A DNA stretch of 64,000 nucleotides from PALSA-693 sp963729695 (GTDB lineage: Bacteria > Actinomycetota > Acidimicrobiia > Acidimicrobiales > Palsa-688): contig CAVSOT010000007.1 of NCBI GenBank assembly GCA_963729695.1, forward strand, positions 1,364,001 to 1,428,000, written 5' to 3'. A program made the position numbers and the translations under genes. The notes under the pieces were generated by a model that saw only the letters and a list, made by a program, of their open reading frames with translations, was not told where the DNA came from and searched no databases. Each line of letters begins with the position of its first letter. The first letter of the stretch is position 1. Below, piece after piece: positions 63,970 to 64,000 of the stretch.

Positions 63970-64000
63970 GGCTGGTTGGGTGGACCTTTCTCGTCGAATG

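Overview
The window is high-GC DNA from an actinobacterium. It carries a complete Pup-proteasome locus (mpa, dop, pup, prcB, prcA, then pafA, pafB, pafC), an OpcA-type pentose-phosphate operon, a MarP-like protease, a DUF4193-type protein, many GTG starts and several TANNNT boxes a few bases before start codons (leaderless-style promoters). A deep-branching lineage such as Acidimicrobiia is plausible, but that placement is inference. No rRNA, tRNA, CRISPR array, insertion sequence or prophage was recognised.

Layout. 1-0.7 kb: a small unknown gene, a perfect hairpin and a 21-bp tandem repeat. 0.75-9.7 kb (minus strand): a translationally coupled redox operon of a LOG-family protein, two old-yellow-enzyme/FadH-type flavoproteins, ETF alpha, an ETF:quinone oxidoreductase, a FixX-type ferredoxin and ETF beta. 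It resembles the flavoprotein set that accompanies mycofactocin systems and is riddled with frameshifts. 9.7-16.5 kb (minus): tkt-tal-zwf-opcA-pgl. 16.6-24 kb: fatty-acid desaturase, PBP4-type carboxypeptidase, LON-domain protein, small membrane proteins, a tRNA T-loop modification cluster (ttuB-ttuA-trmI) and a MarP-like protease. 24-41.6 kb: the proteasome/pupylation region, interrupted by a frameshifted acs on the other strand, then lepB, tatA, tatC and a HelY-type helicase. 41.7-50.8 kb: a double-length ThyX homologue, a LysM/transglycosylase, a DUF4193-type protein, GNAT, NUDIX, a hydrolase, a 38-aa basic mini-protein and a ferritin-like diiron protein. 51-64 kb (accessory): carotenoid oxygenase, FAD oxidase, an array of three hairpins, a redoxin with an in-frame UGA at its redox-active position, a ~1,036-aa Gly/Ala/Pro repeat protein, a NifS-like desulfurase, two cupins and a large flippase-like membrane protein.

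The most striking candidate is the redoxin at 54279-55413 (minus). UGA replaces the first redox residue (WAPY-UGA-GC) and a hairpin with the geometry of a bacterial SECIS lies 14 nt downstream, so it is a likely selenoprotein. Single-base frameshifts are common in this sequence (dense in 0.75-9.1 kb and in acs, sporadic elsewhere). Protein motifs survive across the breaks, so sequencing or assembly indels are the likeliest cause; where such breaks occur the full gene span is reported.
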